Both the position numbers and the translations under genes were made by a program. The notes under the pieces were generated by a model. The model was given only the letters and a program-made list of their open reading frames with translations, was not told the origin of the DNA and did no database searches. A DNA stretch of 64,000 nucleotides from Uliginosibacterium sp. (GTDB taxonomy: Bacteria > Pseudomonadota > Gammaproteobacteria > Burkholderiales > Rhodocyclaceae), in contig JADKDZ010000005.1 of NCBI GenBank assembly GCA_016718265.1, positions 248,001-312,000 on the forward strand, in the 5' to 3' direction. The first letter of the stretch is position 1, and each line of letters starts with the position of its first letter. Of this stretch, positions 23,722 to 33,734 are shown one piece after another.

Positions 23722-24963
23722 ATGCTCGACACCCCAAAAGGACTCCGCCTGCATATCGGCATCTTCGGCCGCCGCAACGTCGGCAAGTCCTCGCTGATGA
23801 ATGCACTCACCGGTCAGGCAGTCTCCATCGTCTCCGACGTGCCGGGCACCACCACCGATCCGGTCGAGAAGACCCTCGAACTCGCCCCGCTTGGCCCCAT
23901 CGTGTTTGTGGACACCGCGGGCATCGATGACGAAGGCGTGCTTGGCGAACAGCGCACGCAGCGCACGCTCGAAGCCCTGGCACGCGTCGACGTGGCGATT
24001 GTGGTGACCGATAGCGCCGGCATCGGGAACTTTGAAACGGCGCTGATCGCCCTGCTGAAAGAGAAGAGCACGCCGTTCTTCGTCGCCCTCAACAAGAGTG
24101 ACCTCGGCGTACCCTCAGCTGAAGCCCTGCAGACGCTGACCCAGCAAGGCATTGAGAGCGTGGCCGTCTCCGCCTTGCAAGGCACAGCGCTCGATCGCCT
24201 CAAGGAAGCGCTGTTCCGCCATGCGCCAGAAGGCCAGCTTGAAGAGCCGCGTCTGATTGGCGATCTGCTCAGCCCGGGCGATGTCGCCCTGCTGGTCGTC
24301 CCCATCGACCTCGGTGCGCCCAAAGGCCGCCTGATCCTGCCGCAGGTGCAGGCCCTGCGTGACATTCTCGACAGCGATGCAACCGGCATGATTGTCAAGG
24401 AGCGCGAGCTGCGTGATGCCCTCGCGCGGCTGACGACGCCGCCCCGTCTGGTGATCTGCGATTCACAGGTGGTGCTCAAGGTCACCGGTGACACGCCGCC
24501 GGAGATTCCCCTCACCACCTTCTCGATCCTGATGGCGCGCTTCAAGGGCGACTTCATGCGGCTGGCCGAAGGCGCTGGCGCGATCACACGGCTCAAGCCT
24601 GGTGATCGGGTGCTGGTTGCGGAGTCCTGCTCGCATCACCCGCAGGCGGACGACATTGGCCGCGTCAAGATCCCGCGCTGGCTGCGTCAGTACGTCGGCG
24701 GCAATCTGGAGATCGACGTCATGGCGGGCCGTGACTTCCCCGATGATCTCAGCCCCTACGCGCTGATCGTGCAGTGCGGCGGCTGCACGATCACACGCAA
24801 GCAGATGCTGGTGCGCCAATATCGCGCGGCAGGCCAGGGCGTACCCATGACCAACTACGGCATGACGATCTCGGTCGTCCAGGGCGTGCTCGACCGTTCG
24901 CTGGCGCCCTTCCCGGCCGCACACGCCGCATTTCGGCGCAGCGCTGCTGGCCTCGGCGGGTGA
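23722..24963 (+). CDS. hydF: [FeFe]-hydrogenase maturation GTPase HydF
   Basis: Start at ATG 23722 (MLDTPKGLRLHIGIFG) with GAGGA upstream; a TTG 15 bases earlier is less likely. The 413-residue protein has an N-terminal Era/TrmE-like GTPase (GRRNVGKSS, DVPGTTTDPV, DTAGIDD, NKSD). Its C-terminal cluster-binding domain has CSHHP followed by VQCGGCTI, the CxH...CxxC pattern of HydF. The residue before the final CxxC is Gln rather than the His of many homologues. HydF is the scaffold that receives the di-iron subcluster and delivers it to HydA. It completes the set needed for maturation. Confidence 0.95.
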   Translation: MLDTPKGLRLHIGIFGRRNVGKSSLMNALTGQAVSIVSDVPGTTTDPVEKTLELAPLGPIVFVDTAGIDDEGVLGEQRTQRTLEALARVDVAIVVTDSAGIGNFETALIALLKEKSTPFFVALNKSDLGVPSAEALQTLTQQGIESVAVSALQGTALDRLKEALFRHAPEGQLEEPRLIGDLLSPGDVALLVVPIDLGAPKGRLILPQVQALRDILDSDATGMIVKERELRDALARLTTPPRLVICDSQVVLKVTGDTPPEIPLTTFSILMARFKGDFMRLAEGAGAITRLKPGDRVLVAESCSHHPQADDIGRVKIPRWLRQYVGGNLEIDVMAGRDFPDDLSPYALIVQCGGCTITRKQMLVRQYRAAGQGVPMTNYGMTISVVQGVLDRSLAPFPAAHAAFRRSAAGLGG

Positions 24964-24999
24964 GTGCCGCAAACACCCTCTTGAAGAACCAAGCTGGGA

Positions 25000-25025
25000 G
25001 CGGCTCTCCGGGCAGTGCTATCCGC
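25000..25025. repeat. Short GCGGCTCTCC-type motif after hydF
   Basis: The interval 24964-25172 between hydF and the ABC-F gene holds no gene. It contains GGGAGCGGCTCTCCGGGCAG, which matches the termini of the 120-bp elements at 10.7 and 11.9 kb (consensus GCGGCTCTCC-R-G). No second terminus is obvious here. Confidence 0.4.
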
Positions 25026-25172
25026 CCGCCGAAGGCATTGCGTGCTCTGCGCAGCGCTTGCAGGGCTGATGCGCCGGCTGTCGCGACAGATTAAATTCCG
25101 CGCTTGCCTAGGTAAGCCACGTGCGGGCGGCTATCATGCCGCTCCTCCACGAAGTCCCGCCTGAAATTCCCC

Positions 25173-26855
<1,683 letters not shown>

Positions 26856-26863
26856 GCGCCCAT

Positions 26864-26890
26864 GAAAAAGCCCGCCACAGGGGGCGGGCT
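26864..26890 (-). terminator. Rho-independent terminator after argG
   Basis: AGCCCGCC and GGCGGGCT form an 8-bp stem with a six-base loop. On the minus strand it is followed by five T residues, so it terminates argG. It may also help end the convergent ABC-F transcript. Confidence 0.8.
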
Positions 26891-26916
26891 CATCGGGCTT
26901 GCCGCGGCGACGGGGC

Positions 26917-28302
26917 TCAGGACTTGTCGCCATCCCCCGCCAGCAGCGGAATGCTGCCTTCGGACTGTGCGCCGAGCAGGCCCGTGCGGCTGTAGATGCC
27001 GAGCTTCTGGCGCGTATCCGAGATATCCAGATTGCGCATCGTGAGCTGGCCGATGCGGTCGGCCGGGGTGAAGGCCGCGTCTTCCACCTTCTCCATCGAC
27101 AGGCGCTCGGGCGCGTAGGTCAGGTTCGGGCTTTCGGTATTCAGAATGCTGTAGTCATTGCCGCGACGCAGCTCCAGGGTCACTTCGCCGGTGATCGCGC
27201 GGGCCACCCAGCGCTGGGCGGTTTCGCGCAGCATCAGGCATTGCGGGTCAAACCAGCGGCCCTGATACAGCAAGCGGCCGAGCTTCATGCCGTTCATGCG
27301 GTACTGCTCGATGGTGTCTTCGTTGTGAATGCCGGTCACCAGGCGCTCATACACGATGTGCAGCAAGGCCATGCCCGGGGCTTCGTAGATGCCGCGGCTC
27401 TTGGCTTCAATGATGCGGTTTTCGATCTGGTCGCACATGCCCAGGCCATGGCGACCGCCGATCACGTTCGCCTCGTTAAACAGCTCGACCGCGTTGGCAA
27501 AGGTGTGGCCGTTGATGGCCACCGGCACGCCTTCTTCGAAGCGCACGCTCACCGTCTCGTTCTTGACCACCACGTCATCGCGCCAGAACGCCACGCCCAT
27601 GATCGGCTTGACGATGTGCAGTCCGGCATTCAGGAACTCCAGATCCTTCGCCTCATGCGTCGCGCCCAGCATGTTGGAGTCGGTCGAGTAGGCCTTCTCC
27701 ACGCTCATCTTGTAGTCGAAGCCGTGCTTGATGAGGTACTCGCTCATCTCCTTGCGGCCGCCCAGCTCGTCGATAAAGGCTTGGTCCAGCCAGGGCTTGT
27801 AGATCTTCAGTGCCGGGTTGGCGAGCAGACCGTAGCGGTAGAAGCGCTCGATGTCGTTGCCCTTGTAGGTCGAGCCGTCACCCCAGATGTTGACGCCGTC
27901 TTCCTTCATCGCCACCACCAGCGCGGTGCCGGTCACAGCACGGCCCAGCGGCGTGGTGTTGAAGTAGGTCGCGCCGCCGCTCTTGATGTGGAAGGCGCCA
28001 CACTGGATGGCGGCAATGCCCTCGGCCACCAGCTGCGGGCGGCAATCGATCAGGCGGGCGATCTCGGCGCCATAGGCCTTGGCCTTGCGCGGGATTTCTT
28101 CGTAGTCGGATTCGTCCGGCTGACCGAGGTTGGCGGTGTACGCACAGGGCACGGCGCCCTTGCCACGCATCCAGTGCACGGCGGCCGAGGTATCAAGGCC
28201 ACCGGAGAAGGCGATACCGACGCGCTCGCCGGCGGGAATTTTCTGGAGAATGGTTGCAGTCACGGCAGACGTCTCGGGCAGGAAATCAAAAGAGGCGCGC
28301 AT
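26917..28302 (-). CDS. argG: Argininosuccinate synthase (E. coli-type, subfamily 2)
   Basis: This protein of up to 461 residues matches E. coli ArgG along its length. It has the PP-loop IAFSGGLDTSAAVHWM, YTANLGQPDE, the conserved GDGSTYKGNDIERFYRYG and GRRHGLG-like IGGRHGLGMCDQIENR segments, and RRGNDYSILNT. It joins citrulline and aspartate, using ATP, in the urea-cycle step of arginine synthesis. The start is uncertain: ATG 28302 gives a 13-residue extension, while GTG 28263 (VTATILQKIP) aligns with the E. coli start. No other arg genes are near. Confidence 0.96.
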   Translation of the reverse strand: MRASFDFLPETSAVTATILQKIPAGERVGIAFSGGLDTSAAVHWMRGKGAVPCAYTANLGQPDESDYEEIPRKAKAYGAEIARLIDCRPQLVAEGIAAIQCGAFHIKSGGATYFNTTPLGRAVTGTALVVAMKEDGVNIWGDGSTYKGNDIERFYRYGLLANPALKIYKPWLDQAFIDELGGRKEMSEYLIKHGFDYKMSVEKAYSTDSNMLGATHEAKDLEFLNAGLHIVKPIMGVAFWRDDVVVKNETVSVRFEEGVPVAINGHTFANAVELFNEANVIGGRHGLGMCDQIENRIIEAKSRGIYEAPGMALLHIVYERLVTGIHNEDTIEQYRMNGMKLGRLLYQGRWFDPQCLMLRETAQRWVARAITGEVTLELRRGNDYSILNTESPNLTYAPERLSMEKVEDAAFTPADRIGQLTMRNLDISDTRQKLGIYSRTGLLGAQSEGSIPLLAGDGDKS

Positions 28303-28393
28303 TGTAGCGCGTCCCCGGCCTCCGCGGCCCGCCTGGCTTCATCCCGAAGCGGACATCTCGAAGAGGCTTGCCAGACAAGGGCCTCCAAGCATG

Positions 28394-28432
28394 ATGCCCG
28401 CAGAAGTCCGCACATAGGACCTCTGCGGGCAT
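28394..28432. other. Perfect stem-loop upstream of argG
   Basis: ATGCCCGCAGA (28394-28404) and TCTGCGGGCAT (28422-28432) pair perfectly, with GTCC/GGAC extending the stem internally. The 184-base gap between argG and the GyrI-like gene is otherwise gene-free and includes GCGGCTCTCCAGCCTG at about 28455, again resembling the termini of the 120-bp elements. The hairpin may terminate the GyrI-like gene transcript or be part of a repeat. Confidence 0.55.
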
Positions 28433-28486
28433 AGCGCCTGTAGACGCAATACGGAAGCGGCTCTCCAGCCTGCCGCCGTCTAGCTC

Positions 28487-28993
28487 TCAATGATCGAGTT
28501 TGATCGCAACTTCGTTCCGCCAGTTCGCTGGATCGGGATCGTCCTCCGGGCCATCGATCAGGTGCTCGACCCGGCCGGCGAAGCCTTCGCCGCCCGCCAG
28601 CGGCCAGGCGTCCCACTGCAAGCCCTGCGCCCGTGCCCAATCGATCAGGACGCCATTGCCGGCCATACCGTTCTCCACGCCGGTAAAGACCAGGCTGGCA
28701 TAGCGTCCGGCGGGCAAGGTATCGGCCTCAAAACCCTCGGGCGCTGAAACTGCCTTGGCGAGCGGCCAGCCGACGCACACGTCGACAAAGGCTTCCGCAC
28801 CGCACTCGGTCGGGCAGGCGTGATAGCGGATCAGGGGCGGACCGTCCGGCTGAATGCCCTCTGCATCGAGCCAGGCCATGGTCTGGTCCAGCGCTTCTGG
28901 AATCAGCGGGCCAAACTCGCCCATACTGACCCGGCGGCGAATACCCAGATACGGCAATGCGGCGCGTGTATCAATTTTAGGTTCAGTAAACAT
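28487..28993 (-). CDS. GyrI-like (AraC effector-binding fold) protein
   Basis: A 168-residue free-standing small-molecule-binding domain of the GyrI/SOUL-like type found at the C-terminus of BmrR and Rob (LGIRRRVSMGEFGPLIPEAL, then LPAGRYASLVFTGV and the final EVAIKLDH). There is no DNA-binding domain, so it may sequester a ligand or inhibit gyrase-like targets; function unknown. It is the last gene of a four-gene minus-strand group headed by a TetR regulator. Confidence 0.8.
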   Translation of the reverse strand: MFTEPKIDTRAALPYLGIRRRVSMGEFGPLIPEALDQTMAWLDAEGIQPDGPPLIRYHACPTECGAEAFVDVCVGWPLAKAVSAPEGFEADTLPAGRYASLVFTGVENGMAGNGVLIDWARAQGLQWDAWPLAGGEGFAGRVEHLIDGPEDDPDPANWRNEVAIKLDH

Positions 28994-29020
28994 GATGTTT
29001 CTCCTCTTATGCAGGGGTAA

Positions 29021-29377
29021 TCAAGCGCCCATTTCCGGGATGGGCAAACACTCCATGATCTCGACGCCGTCACCCGGGAAGATCGTGAAATGCGGATGCT
29101 TTTCAAATAGCGCGGCGGCTTCGGCGTGCGAAGCCGCACGCAAGATCGTGTAACCCATCATGGCGTTGCGGATGTCTGCGACGCCGGCGACGTCGATCCG
29201 CTTGGTGTGCCCAAGCGGCCCGCCGTCATCCACGATAAGCGCCTGGTGCTGCGCGCCCCAGGCATGCCAGGCCGCAATGCCTTGCTGCGTACGCGCTTGG
29301 CGTTCGGCCTCGCTCAGGGCGTTCCACGCCACCATGGCCTCTGCGGACCCGGTATAAATTGCGAGAAAATTCTTCAT
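29021..29377 (-). CDS. YCII-like domain protein
   Basis: The 118-residue protein starts at MKNFLAIYTG, with GGAGAG seven bases upstream. The ferredoxin-like YCII fold is suggested by the N-terminal FLAIYTG strand, the central DDGGPLGHTKRID and the C-terminal KHPHFTIFPGDGVEIMECLP. Enzymatic function is unknown; the family is related to muconolactone-isomerase-like folds and commonly occurs beside regulators. It is probably co-transcribed with the SRPBCC gene upstream. Confidence 0.75.
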   Translation of the reverse strand: MKNFLAIYTGSAEAMVAWNALSEAERQARTQQGIAAWHAWGAQHQALIVDDGGPLGHTKRIDVAGVADIRNAMMGYTILRAASHAEAAALFEKHPHFTIFPGDGVEIMECLPIPEMGA

Positions 29378-29463
29378 GTTGATGCTCTCCATCAGGTTAC
29401 GTTGAAGTCATGGTTTGCGAACAAGGCCCGCTGCCCTTGTCTGTAGCCGCTCTTCGGCAGGCT

Positions 29464-29906
29464 CTATTGGGTGATATTCGGTTCGACCAGGCGCGCCAGG
29501 CTCTGCAGCGATTCCTGCCAGCCGCGGTAGCAGGCTTCGGCCGGGATCATGTCGGGAATGCCTTCCTGCACGATGGAGAGATCCGAGCCCAGCGACACGG
29601 GCTTGATGCTGATCGTCACGCGCAGTTCGCCCGCCAAATTGGGATCGTCGAAACGGTCCGAATAGCAGAGGCGCTGATTCGGCACGAGTTCCAGATATTC
29701 GCCGCCAAAGCTGTGCTCTTGCCCGGTGGTGAAGTTGCGGAATGACATGCGGAAGCTCCCGCCCACGCGCGCATCAAGTGCATGCACGCTGCAGGTGAAG
29801 CCATCTGGCGGGATCCATCTGGCGAGCGCATCGGCTTCGATGAAGGCGCGATAGAGCTTTTCGGGCGGGGCAGTCAGACGCGGTGCAACTGGATGCTGTA
29901 AGGCAT
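29464..29906 (-). pseudogene. SRPBCC (AHSA1-like) protein, single-base frameshift
   Basis: The true start is MPYSIQLHRV at 29906, but after GTC the frame hits TGA. One base is missing near 29878. Restoring one base gives 147 residues that continue LTAPPEKLYRAFIEADALAR and then the long open part GGSFRMSFRNFTTGQEHSF. This is the START/Bet v1-like fold with a hydrophobic pocket, used in stress responses or ligand binding. Everything else in the gene is conserved, so a sequencing error or a very recent mutation is likely. It lies 14 bases after the TetR gene. Confidence 0.8.
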
Positions 29907-29920
29907 GGTTTTCTCTCCGT

Positions 29921-30535
29921 TTATGGGTGTGGGGCTGGGGTGAACAGGCTTGTCAGGTAACGACGCAGGTGGGCGAGGTTCTCCCGCGCTACGTCGGGCC
30001 CCTGACAGGCCTTGACGAAAATGAATGAGCCTTGCAATACCGACTGAATGAAATAACCGACGCTGGCGGCGCTCCACTCGGCATTCGGCGCATGACGTGC
30101 ACGTGCGGCCTCGATATCGGGCAGCAGCAGTTCTTCGATATGCCCATTGAGTCCGGCCTCACAGGCCGCACGCACATCGGGGTGCGTGGCGTGAACCTCT
30201 TGCACCAGCGTGCCCAGCAGGCAGGTGTAGGCCGCGATCTCGCCGCCGAGAATCGCGATGCGGAAGTCCACGTAACCGAGCACGCGCGCCAGGGGGTCAT
30301 CCAGCTGCTGATACGGGGCGGAGCGGAAGATCTCGGCCGTCCAGGTATTCCAGTGCTCGACCAGCTGCAGCGTGAGGTCTTCCTTGGTCTTGAAATGGTG
30401 GAAGAAACTGCCCTTGGTCACGCCGGCCTCGGCGCAGATGTCGTCGACCGTCGTCGCGGCATAGCCCTTGCGCCGGAACACATCAATGGCGGCACTCAGC
30501 AGCTTGTTTCGCGAAAGACCCGGGGTTCTGACCAT
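29921..30535 (-). CDS. TetR/AcrR-family transcriptional repressor
   Basis: A 204-residue regulator with a typical N-terminal HTH (LLSAAIDVFRRKGYAATTVD followed by AEAGVTKGSFFHHFKTKEDL). The C-terminal domain is helical and ends TSLFTPAPHP. It is the first gene of the group that continues with SRPBCC, YCII and GyrI-like genes. The perfect palindrome 21 bases upstream of its start is the evident operator, so it probably represses itself and the group until a small ligand binds. The ligand is unknown; the GyrI-like and SRPBCC partners suggest a hydrophobic or toxic compound. Confidence 0.93.
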   Translation of the reverse strand: MVRTPGLSRNKLLSAAIDVFRRKGYAATTVDDICAEAGVTKGSFFHHFKTKEDLTLQLVEHWNTWTAEIFRSAPYQQLDDPLARVLGYVDFRIAILGGEIAAYTCLLGTLVQEVHATHPDVRAACEAGLNGHIEELLLPDIEAARARHAPNAEWSAASVGYFIQSVLQGSFIFVKACQGPDVARENLAHLRRYLTSLFTPAPHP

Positions 30536-30555
30536 TCATGCTCTCCTGTTTGCGT

Positions 30556-30583
30556 CAACCATACCAACCAGTTGGTATGGTTG
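30556..30583. promoter_or_regulatory. TetR operator: perfect 28-bp palindrome
   Basis: CAACCATACCAAC and GTTGGTATGGTTG are exact complements around CA. The centre ATACCAAC-CA-GTTGGTAT resembles known TetR-family operators. The site lies at -21 to -48 relative to the tetR start codon, where it would overlap the promoter. Confidence 0.88.
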
Positions 30584-30799
30584 CAAGTACACCTTGTTGG
30601 AAGCGTGACGGAGCAGCGTGAACGGGTGGAGCCGTTGAGGGAAAAGCCCCGCTGGAGACTGATAGAGTCGGCCCTCAAACAGCTCGATAAATGATGCGCA
30701 AAGCTTCGTGTCTTCGTGCCTTCGTGAGCGCGAAAAACACTGCACACGAAGGCGTTGCGGGGCGGCCAGCGCTGCGCTCGCAACTATTTGAAGGCCGGA

Positions 30800-31699
30800 T
30801 CAATAGTCGCTTTCGCCCACCGCCAATCCCTGCTTGAGGAAGTCAATCATGGCGCGGACTTTGAGGGGAACATGGCGATTGCTGGGCAATAGCGCGAACA
30901 CGCCAAGCTCGGGCAAGGGGAAGTCGCGCAGCAGTACCTCGACCCTGCCCTGCGCCACATAGTCCTCACAGATGAAGTCCGGCTGAAAGGTGATGCCTAG
31001 CCCCCGCGCGGCGGCTTCAATGAGCACATCGCCATTGTTGGCACTGATCCGGCTGCGAAGCGGTACCTGTTCGAGCGTGTCATTCACCCGAAACGGCGGC
31101 CAGGCGGCTTGGCCGTTGGCGGTATAGGCCAGGCACTGGTGATGTGCCAGCTCCGCAGGCGTGCGGGGTCGGCCGTGGCGTGCCAGATAGTCCGGCGAGG
31201 CAACCACCCAGAGCTGCGCGCGACCGATCTTGCGCGCCACCTCGGTATCGGCCAGGCCCGGCGATACGCGGATCGATAGATCCAGCCCTTCTTCAATCAG
31301 ATTGGCATGACGGTCGCTGTAGTCCATGTCCAGCGCGAGATCCGGGTGCAGGCTGGCAAAACGCAGCAGGAGCGGCGCCAGACGCTTGAGCCCGAAGCTC
31401 AAGGGCAAGCTCAGGCGCAGCCGCCCCCGCAACTGCGTTCCCTCTTCAGCCAGGTCGGATTCGGCCACCTCAACGAGGTTCAGAATCAAGCGGCACTTCT
31501 CCAGATACGTCGCCCCGGCCGCACTGAGCGACAGGCGTCGGGTGCTGCGCTCCATGAGCTTGATCCCGAGGTGGGCTTCGAGCGCGGCGATTTGCCGCGT
31601 GACGACAGAGCGGTCGAGGTCAAGCTGCGCGGCGGCCGCGGAGAAACTGCCCAATTCCGCCACCCGCACAAAAATCTGCATGGCCGCCAGACGATCCAT
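30800..31699 (-). CDS. LysR-family transcriptional regulator
   Basis: Start at MDRLAAMQIFVRVAEL; the upstream frame extension is not conserved. The 299-residue protein has the winged HTH (GSFSAAAAQLDLDRSVVTRQ) and a substrate-binding domain of the CrgA/DsdC-like type (LRGRLRLSLPLSFGLKRLAP). It is divergent from the DODA-cytochrome b561-YceI genes with a 93-base gap. That gap holds TTGATTATT and, inverted, AATCATCAA around an AT-rich centre (31721-31756), a possible LysR box controlling both directions. Confidence 0.92.
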   Translation of the reverse strand: MDRLAAMQIFVRVAELGSFSAAAAQLDLDRSVVTRQIAALEAHLGIKLMERSTRRLSLSAAGATYLEKCRLILNLVEVAESDLAEEGTQLRGRLRLSLPLSFGLKRLAPLLLRFASLHPDLALDMDYSDRHANLIEEGLDLSIRVSPGLADTEVARKIGRAQLWVVASPDYLARHGRPRTPAELAHHQCLAYTANGQAAWPPFRVNDTLEQVPLRSRISANNGDVLIEAAARGLGITFQPDFICEDYVAQGRVEVLLRDFPLPELGVFALLPSNRHVPLKVRAMIDFLKQGLAVGESDY

Positions 31700-31720
31700 T
31701 ATTGCAATCCTCTCAACAAA

Positions 31721-31756
31721 CAATTGATTATTTTCGGCTATTTAATCATCAAACCA
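31721..31756. promoter_or_regulatory. Inverted repeat in the LysR/DODA divergent region
   Basis: AATTGATTATT near 31721 and AATCATCAA ending near 31756 are near-inverse and flank an AT-rich segment. LysR regulators bind such partly dyadic sites between divergent genes. Half-site spacing is too long for FNR (19 bases between TTGAT and ATCAA), so that reading was discarded. Confidence 0.4.
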
Positions 31757-31792
31757 CCGGCTACAGTGCGGCATCGCTGTGGAGAAAGTCGA

Positions 31793-32602
31793 ATGTCCGC
31801 CTCACAACCCGCCTTGTTTGTCCCGCATGGTTCGCCGAACTTTGCCCTGTGTGCCGGCGCGGCTGGCCGGGCGCTCGCCGATGCGGCCCGCACGCTGGCA
31901 ACCCCGCGGGCAATCATCATCGTCAGCGCGCACTGGGCGTCCGCCGTGCCGACGGTCGGCTTTGCCGAGCGGCCGGCCACGATTCACGACTTCTATGGTT
32001 TCCCGGACGCGCTGTACGCCCTGAACTATCCCGCCAGTGGGGCCCCCGCGGCGGCGGCTGAAGTGGCGAAAGCGCTGGGCGACGCGGGCATGATGGTCGC
32101 GCAAGATCCGTCGCGCGGCCTGGATCATGGTGCCTGGATTCCGCTGCGCCTGATGTTCCCGGATGCCGATCTGCCGGTCATTCCACTGTCCTTACCGAGC
32201 CGCGGCGGCCCTGCGCAGGCGCACCGCCTGGGTCAGGCACTGGCGCCCTTGCTGGCGCGGAATTTCCTGTTGGTCGCCTCGGGCAACCTGACGCATAACC
32301 TGGCGGACTACCAGCGCGTGGCACTGCAAGGCGGGCAGACACCCGCCTATGTACAGGCCTTTACCGACTGGCTGGCCGAGAAGCTCGCTGCGCAGGACGT
32401 CGACAGTCTGCTCGACTATCGCCGCCTGGCACCAGGCGGGGTCGCGGCCCACCCGAGCGAAGAGCACCTCTTGCCGCTATTTGTGGCGCTCGGCGCGGCC
32501 GGGCGCTCGCCGGCGATCAAACGCCTGCATGCGGGCATCGACGATTACGTCATTGCCATGGACGCCTACGCCTTTACGCCTGAACAAGGAGACGCACAAT
32601 GA
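31793..32602 (+). CDS. Extradiol dioxygenase, DODA/LigB type (YgiD-like)
   Basis: Start MSASQPALFVPHGSPNFAL; 269 residues. The LigB fold iron ligands are visible: HGSPN near the N-terminus (His), IIIVSAHWAS (His), and PSRGLDHGAWIPLRLMFP (His). The family opens catechol rings (4,5-DOPA extradiol dioxygenase) but many bacterial members are uncharacterised. The stop overlaps the cytochrome b561 start (ATGA). The operon continues with cytochrome b561 and two YceI proteins, a recurring neighbourhood in Burkholderiales-like genomes. Confidence 0.9.
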   Translation: MSASQPALFVPHGSPNFALCAGAAGRALADAARTLATPRAIIIVSAHWASAVPTVGFAERPATIHDFYGFPDALYALNYPASGAPAAAAEVAKALGDAGMMVAQDPSRGLDHGAWIPLRLMFPDADLPVIPLSLPSRGGPAQAHRLGQALAPLLARNFLLVASGNLTHNLADYQRVALQGGQTPAYVQAFTDWLAEKLAAQDVDSLLDYRRLAPGGVAAHPSEEHLLPLFVALGAAGRSPAIKRLHAGIDDYVIAMDAYAFTPEQGDAQ

Positions 32603-33147
32603 CTTTGCATTACACGACCACCGCCAAGCTGCTGCACTGGTTGATGGCGGTCTTGCTGATTGGCTTGCTCGCGCTCGGTTTTTACATGCACGATCTGCCG
32701 CTCTCGCCGCTCAAGCTCAAGCTCTACGCCTGGCACAAGTGGGCCGGGGTGACGGCCTTCTTGTTGTGTGTGCTGCGCCTGGGCTGGCGTTTCACGCATC
32801 GCCCGCCCGCGCTGCCCGCTGGCATGGCCCGCGCGCTTCAAATGGCGGCGCATGCTGGCCACGCCCTGCTCTATGCGCTGATGCTGGCCATCCCGCTGAG
32901 CGGGTGGCTGATGAGCTCGGCAAAGGGGTTCCAGACCGTGGTTTTCGGCGTGCTGCCGCTGCCCGATCTGCTCGGCCCCAACCCTGCGCTCGCGGATACC
33001 CTGCAGACCCTGCACTTCGGCCTGAACCTGCTGCTTGTGGCCGTGATCGTCGCTCACCTTGGCGCTGCCCTCAAACATCATTTCGTTGATCGGGACGACA
33101 TCTTGCGCCGCATGCTGCCCCGGTTGCAGAAGGAACCCCGCTCATGA
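32599..33147 (+). CDS. Cytochrome b561-family protein
   Basis: A 182-residue four-helix membrane haem protein. The His ligands are in AKLLHWLMAVLL, YAWHKWAGV, AHAGHALLYALM and TLHFGLNLLL. Proteins of this type shuttle electrons between quinone and periplasmic acceptors, and are commonly encoded with YceI genes. It overlaps the DODA gene by four bases and the next YceI gene by four bases, so all are translationally coupled. Confidence 0.92.
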   Translation: MTLHYTTTAKLLHWLMAVLLIGLLALGFYMHDLPLSPLKLKLYAWHKWAGVTAFLLCVLRLGWRFTHRPPALPAGMARALQMAAHAGHALLYALMLAIPLSGWLMSSAKGFQTVVFGVLPLPDLLGPNPALADTLQTLHFGLNLLLVAVIVAHLGAALKHHFVDRDDILRRMLPRLQKEPRS

Positions 33148-33704
33148 GAACCCTTGCCGCGATCCTCACCTTGGCCTGCCTGCTGCCCATGTCGGGCCAG
33201 GCCGCAGAGTACAAACAACTTGTCGCCGACAAAAGCAGTATCCATTTCGGGTACAAGCAGATGGGCGTCGCAATGAACGGTCGCTTTACCCGCTTCTCCG
33301 CCGAACTGGCCGTCGACCCGGCGCAGCCTGCCAAGGCGCGAGCGCGGATCGAGATTGATCTGGCAAGCATCGACACCGGCTCCGCCGAAGCCGACCAGGA
33401 AGTCGCGGGCAAGCTGTGGTTCAACACCAGGACTTACCCCCGCGCGAGCTTCGTTGCCCACAGCATCAAGCCCGTCGGCGCCAACCGCTATGAAGTTGCC
33501 GGCACGCTGAGCATCAAGGGTCGCAGCGCCGAGATCGTGGCCCCCGCGAGTTTCAGCAGTCAGGGGGCACTGGGCGCCTTCGACGGTAGCTTCAGCTTCA
33601 AGCGCAGCGATTTCGCCATCGGCGAGGGCCCCTGGGCCGCGTTCGACGCGGTCGCCAACGATATCCAGGTCAAATTCCACCTCGTCACCCAGGCGGGCAA
33701 ATAA
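33144..33704 (+). CDS. YceI-family periplasmic lipid-binding protein (first copy)
   Basis: 186 residues with a signal peptide (MRTLAAILTLACLLPMSGQA). The lipocalin-like YceI fold is indicated by SSIHFGYKQMGVAMNGRFTR, the IEIDLASIDTGSAEAD segment and FKRSDFAIGEGPW. The family binds isoprenoid chains, such as polyprenyl or ubiquinone-like molecules. This and the next gene are diverged paralogues; the neighbour cytochrome b561 suggests a quinone-related periplasmic redox role (inference). Confidence 0.9.
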   Translation: MRTLAAILTLACLLPMSGQAAEYKQLVADKSSIHFGYKQMGVAMNGRFTRFSAELAVDPAQPAKARARIEIDLASIDTGSAEADQEVAGKLWFNTRTYPRASFVAHSIKPVGANRYEVAGTLSIKGRSAEIVAPASFSSQGALGAFDGSFSFKRSDFAIGEGPWAAFDAVANDIQVKFHLVTQAGK

Positions 33705-33734
33705 ACCGCTTTTCACCCCAAGGAGAGAACCACC

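Noticed and set aside
31721..31756. FNR site in the LysR-DODA gap
   Set aside because: TTGAT and ATCAA are 19 bases apart, far from the four needed.
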